Shown here in pieces: positions 1 to 12,364 of a stretch of 64,000 nt of DNA. Under the pieces are notes generated by a model. The model was not told where the DNA came from, made no database searches, and worked only from the letters and a program-made list of their open reading frames with translations. The stretch comes from Paraphysomonas bandaiensis (taxonomy: Eukaryota > Chrysophyceae). The position numbers were made by a program, and so were the translations under genes. Where the stretch lies: assembly GCA_965644295.1 (NCBI GenBank), contig CBFFRP010000041.1:62001-126000 (forward strand), written 5' to 3'. Within the stretch, counting starts at the first letter, position 1, and each line of letters opens with the position of its first letter.

Positions 1-1041
1 TACATGCGGCAGCGACACTGAGCCAATGGGATCTTTTGATATGTATTTGTATCTATCTCAAGTACAGCAGAGTCGATGCTATGAAACTGCTATCAACTAC
101 TGGAGAAGTTTGAGATCAGTTGCAGATGCTCAAACTATGGGCATATTGTATTGGCAATTAAATGATATTTGGCAGGTCAGTTTTTGTCTTCATTTGAATA
201 TGTTTTGGCATGAGATCATATGGCAGTGCGATGATTGGGTACACTGTGTTTGTTTTTATAACACCTATTTATGCACATTTTCTTTTAATAGGGTCCAAGT
301 TGGTCTAGTACAGAATGGGGTGGGAGGTGGAAGCCTCTCCAATATACAGTATCCCGATCATTTTCACCAGTTGCAGTTAATTTTGTTGGAGAGCCTGCTG
401 GGGATGCGGTGGAACTCTGGGCGGTCAATGACATGCCATTGGATGTGACTGTGACTTATTCTGCCTACTTGATTTCGTGGGAAGCTTCAGGGGAATTAAA
501 CGACGATATGGTTGTGCACAGTGGCAAGAAGTCTGTACGTGGTGGTAGCAGCATTCGGTTATCAGTATTATCTGTGGACAGCATACTCAAATTTGGAAAC
601 GACCCCACCTGCACAAGAGAAACATGTTTTTTAATGGTCAGGTCGACTGCAACATCTTCATCTGATGAAGTCTCAGTACCTGAAAGTGTTTTTTATTTGG
701 ATATTATGAAGAACCAAAAGTTGTCGTCCGCACCACGCATCGAAGTATCGAATATTCGGGAGTTATCTAAGTACGAGGTGGAGTTCGATCTGAAACTAGA
801 CAAAACAAGTCCTTTTGTTTTTATGGAATTAACTGGGTCAAATGACCTTGACCAAAACCCCTCATCAATTGGAGTCAACAATAAAAACGCGGGCTGGTTC
901 AACAATAACAATTTCTTGGCAATTGGGAATGTTATCTACAGCATGAAATATACCTCTCACCTACCATTGAGTTCCCCTGAGGATTTTGCGAAGAGGTTAA
1001 AGATACGCTCCTTACAGAATGTAAAAACTACCTGCGATTAG
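1..1041 (+). CDS. MANBA: Beta-mannosidase, C-terminal part (5' truncated by window edge)
   Basis: Lysosomal glycoside hydrolase (family GH2) that removes terminal beta-mannose during N-glycan breakdown. Two exons are visible: 1-175, open at the window edge (reading frame starts at base 2), and 292-1041, joined in phase 0 by a 116-nt GT-AG intron. The first exon encodes the conserved stretch MGILYWQLNDIWQ, which continues after splicing into GPSWSSTEWGGRWKPLQY, as in animal beta-mannosidases. The region around TCTRETC in the distal beta-sandwich also fits the family. Catalytic residues lie upstream of the window. The stop is at 1039-1041 and no frame damage is seen. I am confident of the family and of the splice; the N-terminal two thirds cannot be judged. 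Confidence 0.92.
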
Positions 1042-1466
1042 TGACTACTATTATTTATATGTACCAAATTGGGATGATGATATATGCATACTCAAGAAAT
1101 GCTATTTCAGCTTACACATAATTGCTACACTACTCAGCAGCTTTGCTACCAATCCTTGATTACGCAGTGCCTGTGGATATGCTTAGTGGAGCCATGAAAA
1201 CTAATTTAATAATGGATTTCATTTTAAGTATTTGTGAATTGGCGTGTACCTAACACGCGCGGTCTACCGGTCTACGCACTGTTTCGAAAATGCATATATT
1301 AATAGTACAGTGGTACATACGGTCAACTACTTCGTATATGGTAGTATTGAACTATTGAACACAAAATTATCAGCAGCAGGTTAACAGTAAATTCTGATTA
1401 ATACTTGCCTGAATAACATGAATCAAATATGCAATACACACACCAATTATTTTAAACACTCTGTCC
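1042..1466. other. Intergenic DNA downstream of MANBA
   Basis: AT-rich sequence between the MANBA stop and a hAT-type element. No coding exon or RNA gene was recognised. It ends in CTCTGTCC (1459-1466), the left copy of that element's target-site duplication. Confidence 0.6.
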
Positions 1467-2824
1467 CAGAGCCTGGTAATCGTTAATGGTAATGCTATTA
1501 TAACTGCCGGGACATTTTTCATTAATGCCGCAAATTGGTACTTGATATATATGATGCTATATATATTATATTGTTGGAATACGTATGTTTCACTAAAATA
1601 GGACTGTAAAATACGTTAAATACAATGTAAAAATAGTATTACTTTGATATAGCATATAGCTATAACTGTGAATCTGAAGTATTGTATCATGACCATTCAA
1701 GATACGGAAGTTGAGCAGTGGTTGACATGAACGAAATAAATTATCATGTTGTTGACATGTTTTACATTGCAACACACACAATTGTGTATGTAGTATAATA
1801 AAAGAGTCTTATCTAGATTGATTACAATAAACTTCTCTTAACGATCGTAATTGTGAAAATAACCAATAGTCAATATATAGAACTAAGTGAAATCTAAACA
1901 ATTTTAAACAATTTTCATGTAACTCTACAGCTACTTTTTGTAGCAACTTTATTTATTATCAGTGGCAAACGTAATGGATTAAGAATTAGAAAATAGTTTT
2001 GTGAGCAACAGCATAACAATGTACTCATACTCAAAATATTCTAAAAACGCATTGAAAATATGAATATTCACCTCTATAAAGCATTACTAAGAAATTGAAA
2101 GAAGCTGCAGTACACAACTGCAATCATTGTACTCTGCAATCATACCATATATTAAGCAACGATGATGCCCGAAAAAGTTGATGGCAGTGAAATTTACAGA
2201 GTCTTCTTCCGAGAATTTTTGTAGAACCACCGAGTCATCTTCCTTCGTTCGGGCTTTATGTTTGTTTTCTGAGCGAGCAAAACGGCATTTCTTGATGAAA
2301 GATCTAAAGGCGTTTAAGAATACCAGTTTGCTCTCATCCGACAGCAATCACGAGAAAAGTGCAGGTACTTATTTTACAGAGGGTGTTCTGGACAGCGCCC
2401 AGGTCACCACAAGAGATCTCGACTTGGCGACTTGGTACCTATGAGTCGAAGCACAATCTAATGTTGTTGTTGAGAGGCTCTGTAGTCGTGCAAAGTTTCT
2501 TTATGACACATGAGTGTGGAAACACGAATCCATATCATCTATAATTGTTGCTATTCCTACGAGCCAAATACATGTTGTGGGATGCTTATGCCCTCCATGA
2601 ACCATGAAGCCCTGCAAGAAGATCTTGATGTGTCAGTGGAGAGCGAGAAGTTGTTACGACTCGTAGTTTGTTATTTTCTCTAAATTAGTAATTTAGGGAG
2701 CACTACACACTACACTATCTACTTAGTTATTAATGGTAATACTATTATAATTGCAGGGACATTTTTCAATAATGCCATTATAATTGCCGGGCACTGGACT
2801 GCCATTAATAGTTACCAGGCTCTG
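1467..2824. mobile_element. Degraded hAT-superfamily element
   Basis: The 1358-bp block is bounded by inverted ends starting CAGAGCCTGGTAA on the left and, reversed, on the right, followed by TTAATGG-type subterminal repeats. The flanks are CTCTGTCC (1459-1466) and GTCTGTCC (2825-2832), a 7/8 match to an 8-bp target-site duplication as hAT transposases make. Inside, around 2456-2600 on the + strand, broken frames still encode SNVVVERLCSRAKFLYD and then LRAKYMLWDAYALHE, which resemble the hATC dimerisation domain. There is no intact transposase, so this copy is dead or non-autonomous. It also contains one copy of a repeat found again at 42.3 kb. Confidence 0.75.
1570..1848 (-). repeat. Dispersed repeat R1, copy 1
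   Basis: About 280 bp that matches, in opposite orientation, the sequence near 42307-42604 with few differences by eye (for example the shared segment ending GTATTCCAACAAT). It lies inside the degraded hAT element, so it is either part of that element or nested in it. The stretch has an incidental open frame in both copies, which I regard as non-genic. Confidence 0.7.
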
Positions 2825-2939
2825 GTCTGTCCCTATTCTCGCATTTTAGTAGCTTAACTTTTAAACTAGAGATATGACGCCTCGTATGATAGATTACTAA
2901 TCCGCTTAATTTAATCGTTCACAGAAATTGATGCTAAAT

Positions 2940-4037
2940 TTATTCAGGCACCAATACAATGTTTCCAGCATTTAAATTCTGTCTACTAATAACCTCTTCA
3001 TGAGATACAGATGCTTCTTCCAGAGGCAGTACTTGTGATACAACAGGGTCAAGAGCCCCAGACGCTAAGTGTTCATTTATAAACTTAGCAGCCATGGCTA
3101 AATCCTCCGGTGTGGATTGAAATAAGGTGACACCATACACCTCCAGTTCCCGGGTCATCATATCGCGTGGGTTGATAGTAACCGTTCCACGACTTCCTAC
3201 TACAGCAACCCGCCCATTGACTGCCATTAATGGTAGATCCACGCCAAGGTTTGTAGACGCAAGCATCTCAATGCAAACGTTGTATCCCGAAGGAAATACA
3301 GCTCGTACAGAGTCAATGTAATTGTCTGCCCGATGGTTGAATGCAGCAGTTGCGCCTGCATCTAACACTGCCTGTATATCATTAGCTTTAATGATAATAT
3401 TACAAGAAAAAACGAAAGACTATACCTGAACACCTGTCTCAGTACCAGCTGTACCTACTACTTCCATGTCAAGGGCACGCGCCATCTGTACAGCCAAGAG
3501 ACCAACTGCACCAGATGCACCATGAATGAAAACTTTATCCCCTGGCTTAGCGCGGGCTTTTGTGAAGAGTGCACGATAGGCTGTGAAGGCTGGTGTGCCT
3601 AGACAAGCTCCTTTCTCAAAGGTGACATTATCCGGCAACAAGAAAGCATGACTTGCATTACACAATGAATACTGAGCATAGGATCCAGACAATGAGCCAA
3701 ACATATACACACGATCTCCTACTTTAACATCTTTTACATCTGATCCCACCTCATGCACCACACCAGCCCCATCCTTACCCGGTATATACGGGAGATTAGG
3801 GAGCTTTGGATGCACTCCTGATCTAATGTATGTGTCTACTGGATTGACTCCAACAGCATGCATCTTAACTACACACTGTGTGCTGTTAGGTGAAGGGATG
3901 CTACAGGAGGACACCTGAAGGACATGAGGATCACCAAACTGATTAACCAGAACTGCTTTCATGGTAGATAGATGGGATTGAAAGACACGAGAGGTAGGAC
4001 GGAAGGTTAGGTTACGGATACAGTGAGATGAGAACAT
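2940..4037 (-). CDS. CRYZ: Quinone oxidoreductase, zeta-crystallin type
   Basis: NADPH-dependent quinone reductase of the medium-chain dehydrogenase/reductase superfamily. There are two exons on the minus strand: 3426-4037 and 2940-3371, with a 54-nt intron, phase 0. They give 347 residues. The first 25 residues (MFSSHCIRNLTFRPTSR...) are basic and free of acidic residues, like a mitochondrial presequence; a second Met at residue 26 (MKAVLVNQFGDP) would give a cytosolic form of usual family length. Visible motifs are PGKDGAGVVHEVG, typical of the zinc-free branch, and HGASGAVGLLAVQMA, the NADPH-binding Rossmann loop. It lies head to head with PGM2 across a long tetranucleotide repeat. The gene appears intact. 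Confidence 0.92.
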
Positions 4038-4100
4038 ATGGAGATACAGTGTAAGATACGAACAACTCTAATATATGAACAACACGCTTAACAGTGACAC

Positions 4101-4915
4101 ACATACATACATACATACATACATACATACATACATACATACATACATACATACATACATACATACATACATACATACATACATACATACATACATACAT
4201 ACATACATACATACATACATACATACATACATACATACATACATACATACATACATACATACATACATACATACATACATACATACATACATACATACAT
4301 ACATACATACATACATACATACATACATACATACATACATACATACATACATACATACATACATACATACATACATACATACATACATACATACATACAT
4401 ACATACATACATACATACATACATACATACATACATACATACATACATACATACATACATACATACATACATACATACATACATACATACATACATACAT
4501 ACATACATACATACATACATACATACATACATACATACATACATACATACATACATACATACATACATACATACATACATACATACATACATACATACAT
4601 ACATACATACATACATACATACATACATACATACATACATACATACATACATACATACATACATACATACATACATACATACATACATACATACATACAT
4701 ACATACATACATACATACATACATACATACATACATACATACATACATACATACATACATACATACATACATACATACATACATACATACATACATACAT
4801 ACATACATACATACATACATACATACATACATACATACATACATACATACATACATACATACATACATACATACATACATACATACATACATACATACAT
4901 ACATACATACACACA

Positions 4916-4945
<30 letters not shown>
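4101..4945. repeat. Giant (CATA)n microsatellite
   Basis: About 845 bp of a nearly perfect CATA tetranucleotide, roughly 211 units, with one visible interruption near 4911. All frames in both directions are open across it because the unit contains no stop, which creates long spurious frames. It occupies nearly all of the space between the start codons of CRYZ (minus) and PGM2 (plus), so it sits in or near a bidirectional promoter. Confidence 0.98.
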
Positions 4946-4951
<6 letters not shown>

Positions 4952-5013
4952 TGGAGATGTGTGCATGGGGATTATGAGCATAGCAGAAGTGTCCATTGTC
5001 TGCATAGTTCATA

Positions 5014-7190
5014 ATGTTAGAAGAGTATTTATCATGGGATCCAAACGATGAGACTAAAGCCTCTCTGAGGGCCTTATCAGATGCTGGTGATACCAACACA
5101 CTATCTACATTATTATCTACCAGATTGGAGTTTGGCACAGCTGGATTGCGTGGTCCTATGGGCCCGGGATACTGCCGTATGAACGATCTCGTGACTATGC
5201 AAACCATGCAAGGGATACTGCGATATCTTGATCGTATGATAGGAGAGGAGGCTAAAGAGATGGTGATGCTTGTATGTATATATATAGAGGGATGTAATGA
5301 TGGCATTAGGGTGTGGTGATTGGATATGATCATCGTCAAGCTGGATCGCTATCATCACGAGGCTTTGCTAGAATGTGTGCTTCGGTTGCAATTGCTGCGA
5401 ACTATAAGGTAGAGTTTTGTAGTGTATATGTACAAACTAATTCCTTATTTTGTAGGTTAAAGCATTGGAGGGATATGTTCCCACTCCGTTTGTTCCTTAT
5501 GCTGTCACACAACTGCATGCAGCTGTGGGTATTATGATTACAGCTAGTCATAATCCGAAACTAGATAATGGGATAAAGGTCTACTGGAGCAATGGATCTC
5601 AGATAATTCCTCCACATGATGCTGGCATCGCGGCGTCCATAGATGCTAATTTAAAGCCATGGCAGAAATATGTAACTACGGATAGCTATGTGTTTTCCAA
5701 CCCCCTCTTTGTGGATGTAACTGATGATATTGCATCGACCTATTACAGTAGTATCCAGCGATTGAGTTCTGGCCCAACTTCGGCGCGGATGCCATTAAAG
5801 ATTGCGTATACAGGTCAGTCGTTAGCTCTCCATTCTGTCAAGTGTCCGCGCTTCTTCATGTTGATTATATAACTTTTGCCGAGATGTCTGTGCATTGTTA
5901 GTATGTTATAGCTTATATATTGACTGTATTATAGCGATGCATGGAGTGGGGGCCAAGTGGATAGAAAGAGCATTCTCTGTCATGAACTCCGTGAATTGTC
6001 TCCCAGGGGTCATTCCCGTGCCCGTTCAAGAGCAGCCCGACGCGGATTTTCCAACCGTTCATTTCCCGAATCCTGAAGAGAAAGGGGTAAGTGATGTTCT
6101 CATTGTAATAATTTTTTTCTCAATATTATACATTTCGTGCTTTCTTTATCAGGCATTGGATGAAGCAATGGCATATGCATCTGCCAACAACTGTACACTT
6201 ATTATAGCGAATGATCCAGATGCAGATAGGCTGGCAGTAGCCGAGCGCAAAGAATTTCTGAGTCAATCAGGAAATGCCAAAGATGATTGGCGGGTGTTTA
6301 CAGGGAACGAGATAGGTGTTATGCTGGGACATTACCAGATTCAGAAGTATAAGTCGATTTCTAGTGGAGATTCCAAAGCCGCAGTAGTCTCTACGGTCGT
6401 ATCTTCTCAAATGCTGAAGACTATTGCTGAAGCGGAAGGCGTACATTTCTCAGCCACCTTGACTGGTATGGTCCGGCCATATATATGTTTCTATTCCTGT
6501 ATTCATAGTGTTTAGAAATTTCATCAATTGATTTTGGTGTTCTTAGGATTTAAATGGATTGGCAACGAGTCTTTACGTCTGCAGAAAGAAGGCTATAATG
6601 TATTGTTTTCGTACGAAGAAGCACTCGGATACTGCGTGGGAGATGTAGTATGTGACAAAGACGGCATATCTGCTGCTGTAGTGCTGGCAGAGCTTGCCAA
6701 TAGCGTTGTAGCTCAAGGGTTCAATATGCAGCAATATTTAGGGCAGCTACAATCGAAGTATGGAATGTATGTGTCGTTCAACACATATCTACTTTGCTAC
6801 GACAAGAACGTTACAGAACGCATTTTTAGTCGCCTGAGGGGTGGTAATGATAACAATTCATCGGGGGAAAAGAATTACTGGAGTAAAACTGGGGATAGTT
6901 GTGTTGTGAGCGTGAAAGACATCACAATGGGCTATGACAGCACTACTCCAGATGGCATATCTGTGCTGCCTCGCACTCCTGACTCACACATGATTATGTT
7001 TGAGTTCGACAACCGATGTTCAATAATCTTACGGACGAGTGGAACGGAGCCAAAAATCAAGTGTTATTCTGAGATGGTGGGTAATTCAGGGGCATCTGCA
7101 GATGAGGCGCGAGAGACATTGGCCTGTTTTGTGGAAATGTGTATCCAAGAAATGCTCCAACCTGACGTCAATGGATTGCATAGACCGTAA
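5014..7190 (+). CDS. PGM2: Phosphoglucomutase-2 / phosphopentomutase
   Basis: Alpha-D-phosphohexomutase family enzyme that interconverts 1- and 6-phosphates of glucose or 1- and 5-phosphates of pentoses in the cytosol. The six exons are 5014-5271, 5310-5408, 5456-5813, 5935-6086, 6153-6465 and 6547-7190. They sum to 607 residues, matching the roughly 610 expected. Family motifs appear in order: GTAGLRGPMGPG near the N-terminus, the active-site serine loop ITASHNPK near residue 150, the metal-binding loop NDPDADRLAVAE, the substrate loop EEALGY, and the phosphate-binding RTSGTEPKIK near the C-terminus. Introns are 38-121 nt. All catalytic motifs are intact. Choice between PGM2 and the related PGM2L1 is by overall similarity only. 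Confidence 0.94.
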
Positions 7191-7735
7191 TATAACACTT
7201 AAAAGTTGTAATAATCTAAATTACTTCTTCATCGCTATCTTTTGGTGTATCCAATATTGACATTTAGATGGTGAAATAACTTAAGGAACTGAAAAGTAAA
7301 GTCATTCAATTATCAGTAAATTAACTATTGTGAATAACATATCTCTCATTTAGTCATTCACAATATCTATATTATCTCTACAACCAACCAATTTTATCAG
7401 ATCGTAGGTAGTCACAGATTTATACAGGCAATGCATTTCAGTGTCGGTAACATGAATCACAATCATCTCATTAATTCGTGTATTACTGTTTACAACTACC
7501 TTAGTAGCGAATGACTTATTCTTATTAAAATACAGTTTTCAAGAGCTTATGATCAAGCAACACTGTAGGAAAAATCTATATGAAACCACCAAAAACCTAG
7601 GTTTATACACAACTTGTAACTTGATGGAATAAATTTTCGTATAAAACAGTAAAAGTTTACGTAATTGTAAGGAAGTAATAGCACTACAACACACTAGTCT
7701 AGATATCTAGATGCACTGCCAATATTGACCGCATT
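7191..7735. other. Intergenic DNA between convergent PGM2 and CK1-like gene
   Basis: AT-rich spacer holding the 3' ends of two convergent genes. I see no coding exon, repeat or RNA gene in it. Confidence 0.5.
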
Positions 7736-9126
7736 TTAATCCATGATAGCAATTTCTTCCAAAATATTCTCGTTAAGGGAAAGTCTACGACGAAGAGAAA
7801 CAAAAAGCGATATAAGGTACTCATAGTCTGGTTTCTCGTAGAAGCCAAGGCCTCTGACATGTGAGAAATAATAACTTATTTCGTCTATTAAAGACAATGA
7901 ATCACAACGATTATATGTGGCATAGAATGATTAACATACTTGGTAGGTACTTGCACATACGTGCGATGGGAGTCTTGATCCTAATTTCTGTGCTGATAAG
8001 ATCCGCTTCATCTGAGTCTAGGCTAGAGTCTATGTCATCCCATGGAAGGCCTCTCATTAAATATACTAACGTATTTCCAAGAGATTCTAAATCGTCACGT
8101 CGTGATTGTTCTGTAATTTAAACATGTCATTCTAGAGTATTAGCAGCCTACGATAGACAATTCAGATAGAATAGAATTACACAGGCACAGCTATACCAGT
8201 ACATATTACCTACACCCATCATTGCATTTAATGATGCATATCTGACCGTTCCCACTATATTTCCACCGTCTTTGTAAGATATGTGCTTGTACCTGCCATC
8301 TACACGAGTTCTGTACACCTTCGAAGAGCCAAAATCAATTAAATATACTTTGTTAGCGTCAGCATCTCGTCCAAGAGCAATATTGTTAGGCTTAATATCA
8401 CTGTATGTTATATTGTTATATAGTTATATACAGAACGAAATACATTCAGCGATACCGATGAATATAGGAGTTATTGTGCAGGGCACGTAATATAGAAACC
8501 ATCTGCTCTCCTATAGACGCAACGGCCCCTAATTGTAATGGACGATGCAGTCGCCTGCGAAGCACATTAAGACTTGGGCCAAGTCTGTCAAGTACAAGTG
8601 CTCTATGATCTCCAAACCGTCCCAACCAGTAGGCATGAGGAATACCAACTACAAATATGATTTTATGCCAATACCATTGACCAGAGGTGCACTATACTCA
8701 AGTGCACTGTAGTTTTGCCTCAAAATTTTATACGAAAGTTGCAATATACATCCATAGTTATAAAAAAATAACACTGTGATTAATTTTACCTGTTCCATTT
8801 AGCGTCTTATAGACGGCATACTCAAGCTCTAACTTTGCATGGCTGGTGTTCCAGTTTTCTACTTTCACCGCAACGTCTTGATTCGAAAAAATGCTCTTAC
8901 CAGCATACACACTTCCATATGAGCCACTCCCAAGTTTTTGAATAATATATATCTAAATACATAGCATGCATATCACATGAGTGCAGTGGAAGGACCTGTA
9001 CGCCACTGATACCTCATTATTAACCAGTACGTGTTTCATTACTGCGGGGTCCAGTTTTGGAGTCGGTTCAGAAACTACAAAATAGGAAGTCATAAGAACA
9101 TGAAGCAGTAGTATGATTTGAATCAT
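7736..9126 (-). CDS. CK1-family protein kinase with N-terminal signal-like segment (kinase A)
   Basis: Six minus-strand exons (9013-9126, 8790-8952, 8456-8648, 8210-8400, 7940-8110, 7736-7884) give 326 residues. The kinase core is complete: glycine loop KLGSGSYGSVY, lysine in VAVKVE, LLGP-like hinge VLDRLGPSL, catalytic loop HRDIKPNN, and LIDFGSSK. The CK1 hallmark GVEQSRRDDLESLG replaces the usual APE region, and RGLPW follows. The protein starts MIQIILLLHVLMTSYFVVSE, a short hydrophobic run with no N-terminal basic block, before the kinase begins near residue 39. The first intron falls just before beta-1 in phase 0, as in the divergent neighbour at 9661, so they are probably paralogues. Protein substrates are unknown. 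Entry to the secretory pathway is predicted from the N-terminus only. Confidence 0.85.
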
Positions 9127-9660
9127 TGGGCATATGTCGGTTGATATTGTGCAGGCTCTCTATGCACGAGCATCATTCCCACAGATATCAAGAGTGTACC
9201 TGTCGTGACCTGCTATGTACCCAAATCAACAGTGAGGAGTAGCGTGTTGCATCATAGGTATGGTGTTATGGTGCTATATGGCTGGACAGTCACTCTGTGT
9301 CTCGTGTGTGTTGTAGTATCTGGATATGGTGGACGGTTGTGTCCATACAGCATCTAGATACAGCCTGTGCATTGTGCATATATACGTATACCGTATACAC
9401 ACACTGCTGCAGTGTAGCCTACAGCAAGGTCTGATACTGTATGAGGTTATACTGGACGGTATTCCATGGTATTCCTGTGTAGTGCATGCGGTCATCCACT
9501 GCAGGATCATGCATCTATATGGATATCCAGAGCACTCCTGCAACACCTGCATCTGCATCTGCATCTACTGCAACACTTATGGCATCATGTTGACATATTA
9601 TGACTCCCATTGATCTTAAATGCAAGATGAGAGAGCTTTATCTCTCATATCTTCTACCCT
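9127..9660. promoter_or_regulatory. Shared upstream region of the divergent CK1-like pair
   Basis: The 534 bp between the two start codons must hold both promoters. I see a short TGCATC repeat near 9548-9566 but no clear TATA box or known operator. No coding exon was recognised. Confidence 0.4.
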
Positions 9661-11103
9661 ATGGAAATATCTCGTATGATCGCTGTGTTGAGGTTTCTCT
9701 TGCTTGCATGCGGTAATACATCTGAATATATTCATAATTATCAACTAACACACATAAATACATCATCGGTAGTAAGTTGCAACGCGAGATTACGATTTAC
9801 TGACGCTGAAGTGAAGAAACTAGGACTTGTCGCCGGGCAGGTTGACTCCATTGTAACAACTTCATCTATATGCTTGACATTGCCTGTCCACAGGTTGAAA
9901 TCCTGTCTAAACTAGGCGGAGGAGCAGATGGTGTCGTCTATAAGTATACACATATATTTACTATGTATACATCTTACAAGTAGCTCACAGGGGTCGAAAT
10001 CTTTCTTCTGGCCAGATCTACGCAATTAAATTTGAGTACTCCCACATGAAAAAAATTGCTATGGATACTAAAATTCTTGGAAAGTTTCACGGGACAGGTG
10101 GCCACTTTTAATTTGACATCTGTTAGCTCTCATTTTAGGTACAGTGGGGTTTCCGAAGGTATACTGGCATGGGAAACATGATGACTACAATGCTATTCTA
10201 TTGGAGTTGGTAGGAGATAACCTGGACACGATATCAAGTAGATATTATCCCATTTCGCTGAGAAATGTTCTTCTACTGGTATTTAAACCAGAAATGTTAT
10301 AGAATTATTGAATGATATTGTCTGTTCTAGGCAGATCAAATGATTACCAGACTAGAAACATTGCACAATGCATTCTATGTTCACGGTATGACAGTTCTGT
10401 ATTTTATATCATCAATTATTCTATCCAGGTGATGTGAAACCAGACAACTTTGCACTTGGGCGTAGTGATGGTAAAAGTGCATATGGCAACGATACTGTGT
10501 ATCTTATTGACCTTGGTGATGCACGTCAAATAATATCACGGGGAGCTGATGGATCGATTAAGCATGTACCTTTTTATGATGGAGTGCCTGTAATTCAGTC
10601 TTATCGGTATGCTTCATTCCCGTCGCTAACGACAGCAGGTAGGTTCATACATCATATTATAGTAATATATTACCAACCATATGTACTGGAAGCCACGTCG
10701 CGCAGAGATGACATGGAATCGCTTGGATACTCTCTTATTTCAATGATGCGCCCATTGCCATGGCAGGGAATACATGTGGATAGCACAACTGACAAGCACA
10801 AGTTCATAATTCGGGAGCGTATTGCGACTTCTATATCAGAGTTATGCGCAGGATTGCCTGGTAAGTAACCCTATGGGTGTGTCACTAGCTGACCTAAATT
10901 TACTCCTATACACTGGTATAGTGTAATGACTATACGAAGAAATTTAATGTTTCATTGTAGCAGAATTTAAAGACTATTTCAGTCACGTGAAGGCATTAGG
11001 ATTTGCGTCTAAACCTGATTACTCTTATCTTCGAAGACTTTTTCAACGTCTCTACAACAGGAAAAAGTACAGTAAGGATCGACAGTTAAATTGGAATATG
11101 TAA
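9661..11103 (+). CDS. Divergent CK1-family kinase with N-terminal signal-like segment (kinase B)
   Basis: The exons are 9661-9840, 9894-9943, 9991-10097, 10139-10278, 10331-10385, 10429-10638, 10693-10860 and 10961-11103, giving 350 residues. A further 60-nt intron at 9713-9772 is possible; removing it keeps frame and gives 330 residues. The protein begins MEISRMIAVLRFLLLAC, a plausible signal peptide. Kinase motifs are KLGGGADGVVYKG, IYAIKFE, the catalytic loop HGDVKPDNFALG in place of HRD, LIDLGDAR in place of DFG, and TSRRDDMESLGYS, the CK1 hallmark. The lysine, both key aspartates and the asparagine are kept, so activity is possible, but the HRD arginine is lost. It is a divergent neighbour and likely paralogue of kinase A. 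Confidence 0.82.
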
Positions 11104-12364
11104 ACGGACACTAAGAGAGGTACAATTGAAGTATATTTCGTATATACATGAGTAGATCTAGGGTACATTTAGTAATCATGGCAATTACTTGATAAGTGAT
11201 CACTGGCTGTATATATTTATTGTGTTAATGTTGTAATAATATGCATTCAAACAAAGGATATAGCCGAACTGTGCGGTAGTGTTCATTAGTAAAGCCATCT
11301 ATGTTTAGTACAGTACTGGTTTGGGTGCTTTAGTCCTTTCGTTCATTTTTTTTTTCGTGTTAAAGACTTGACTAATATACTTTGTTATGTTAATACTTTG
11401 TTTTCTTTGTTATGCAAAGAAAAAATCACTACTTATAGCTATCAGGAATTATATATGAAAACAAGGTATTATTGCAAAAGAACACTTTCTCAGACACAAA
11501 GAGTCATATAAAAAATTACATCACAGCAAATGTACATGGTCACAAATGATAGAAAATTCTATTACAGCCCTTCGAAATTCGCACATATATACTGCGAGGT
11601 ATGCGTTTATAATCTGCAACTCTGTGATCGGAATTAGTTGCCTACTTCCTAACCACTCAAATGATGATGTTGAAATACTCTCCAGATGGTATCATTAGAG
11701 TTTAATATAACCCAATGGGCAACGAGGAGGGCCATATGATGTCTATCTGTTATCTCACATCACATATTCGAGAAATCTTCTCACATTACATAACTGATAC
11801 ATCAAATAGTATACAACTAACAGTAAAAGTACCTCTTAAGCACGACATGTATATGCTAGCGTGGATATTTGCATTATATATCTATATGTGTGCAACACTG
11901 ACCAATATATCTTGCACAGCATGTGTACATGTCTGGACAGCAGTGTTTAAGATACGTAGAATCTATATAGCTACATGTATATGCGGTATACAGCAGTAGG
12001 AATTGCTTCCTAGATACTGATGTCTAGATGTGGTGCAGCGGTACAGGTACAGCGGTACAGCGGTACATCTGAATGTATAGTAGGAATTTCTACTGGATGT
12101 GAGGCTGGAATACAAGTATGTATTCTGTGGTATCAAATCAGAGGCTCGCAATGTATGTAGAGACAAGTAGTAGATGTTAACGTATATCTATATGTATTAC
12201 AGTGTATGTACTGTATGTATGCATGCATATTATGTATGTATGTACATGCCGCACACGCATCATATGTATGTATGCATCATCTTCGACCTAATTGTTCCAC
12301 AGATATGAGATCATACCATACACCACACTCCTAACTCACCCCATACCTCTAATACAACGACATC
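11104..12364. other. Intergenic DNA between kinase B and AASS
   Basis: AT-rich spacer. Near 12041-12066 the unit GTACAGCG is repeated, and near 12207-12246 there are short TGTATGTA runs. I found no conserved coding exon. An open frame at 11715-11999 has no recognisable features and is probably chance. Confidence 0.5.

Noticed and set aside
4012-5339. Several ~300-420 residue frames of repeated MYVC or HTYI units on both strands
   Set aside because: They are translations of the (CATA)n array, which has no stop in any frame. No gene is supported.
9274-9613. Overlapping frames of about 95 residues on both strands between the two kinases
   Set aside because: No features of a protein; the region is the shared promoter gap of the divergent kinases.
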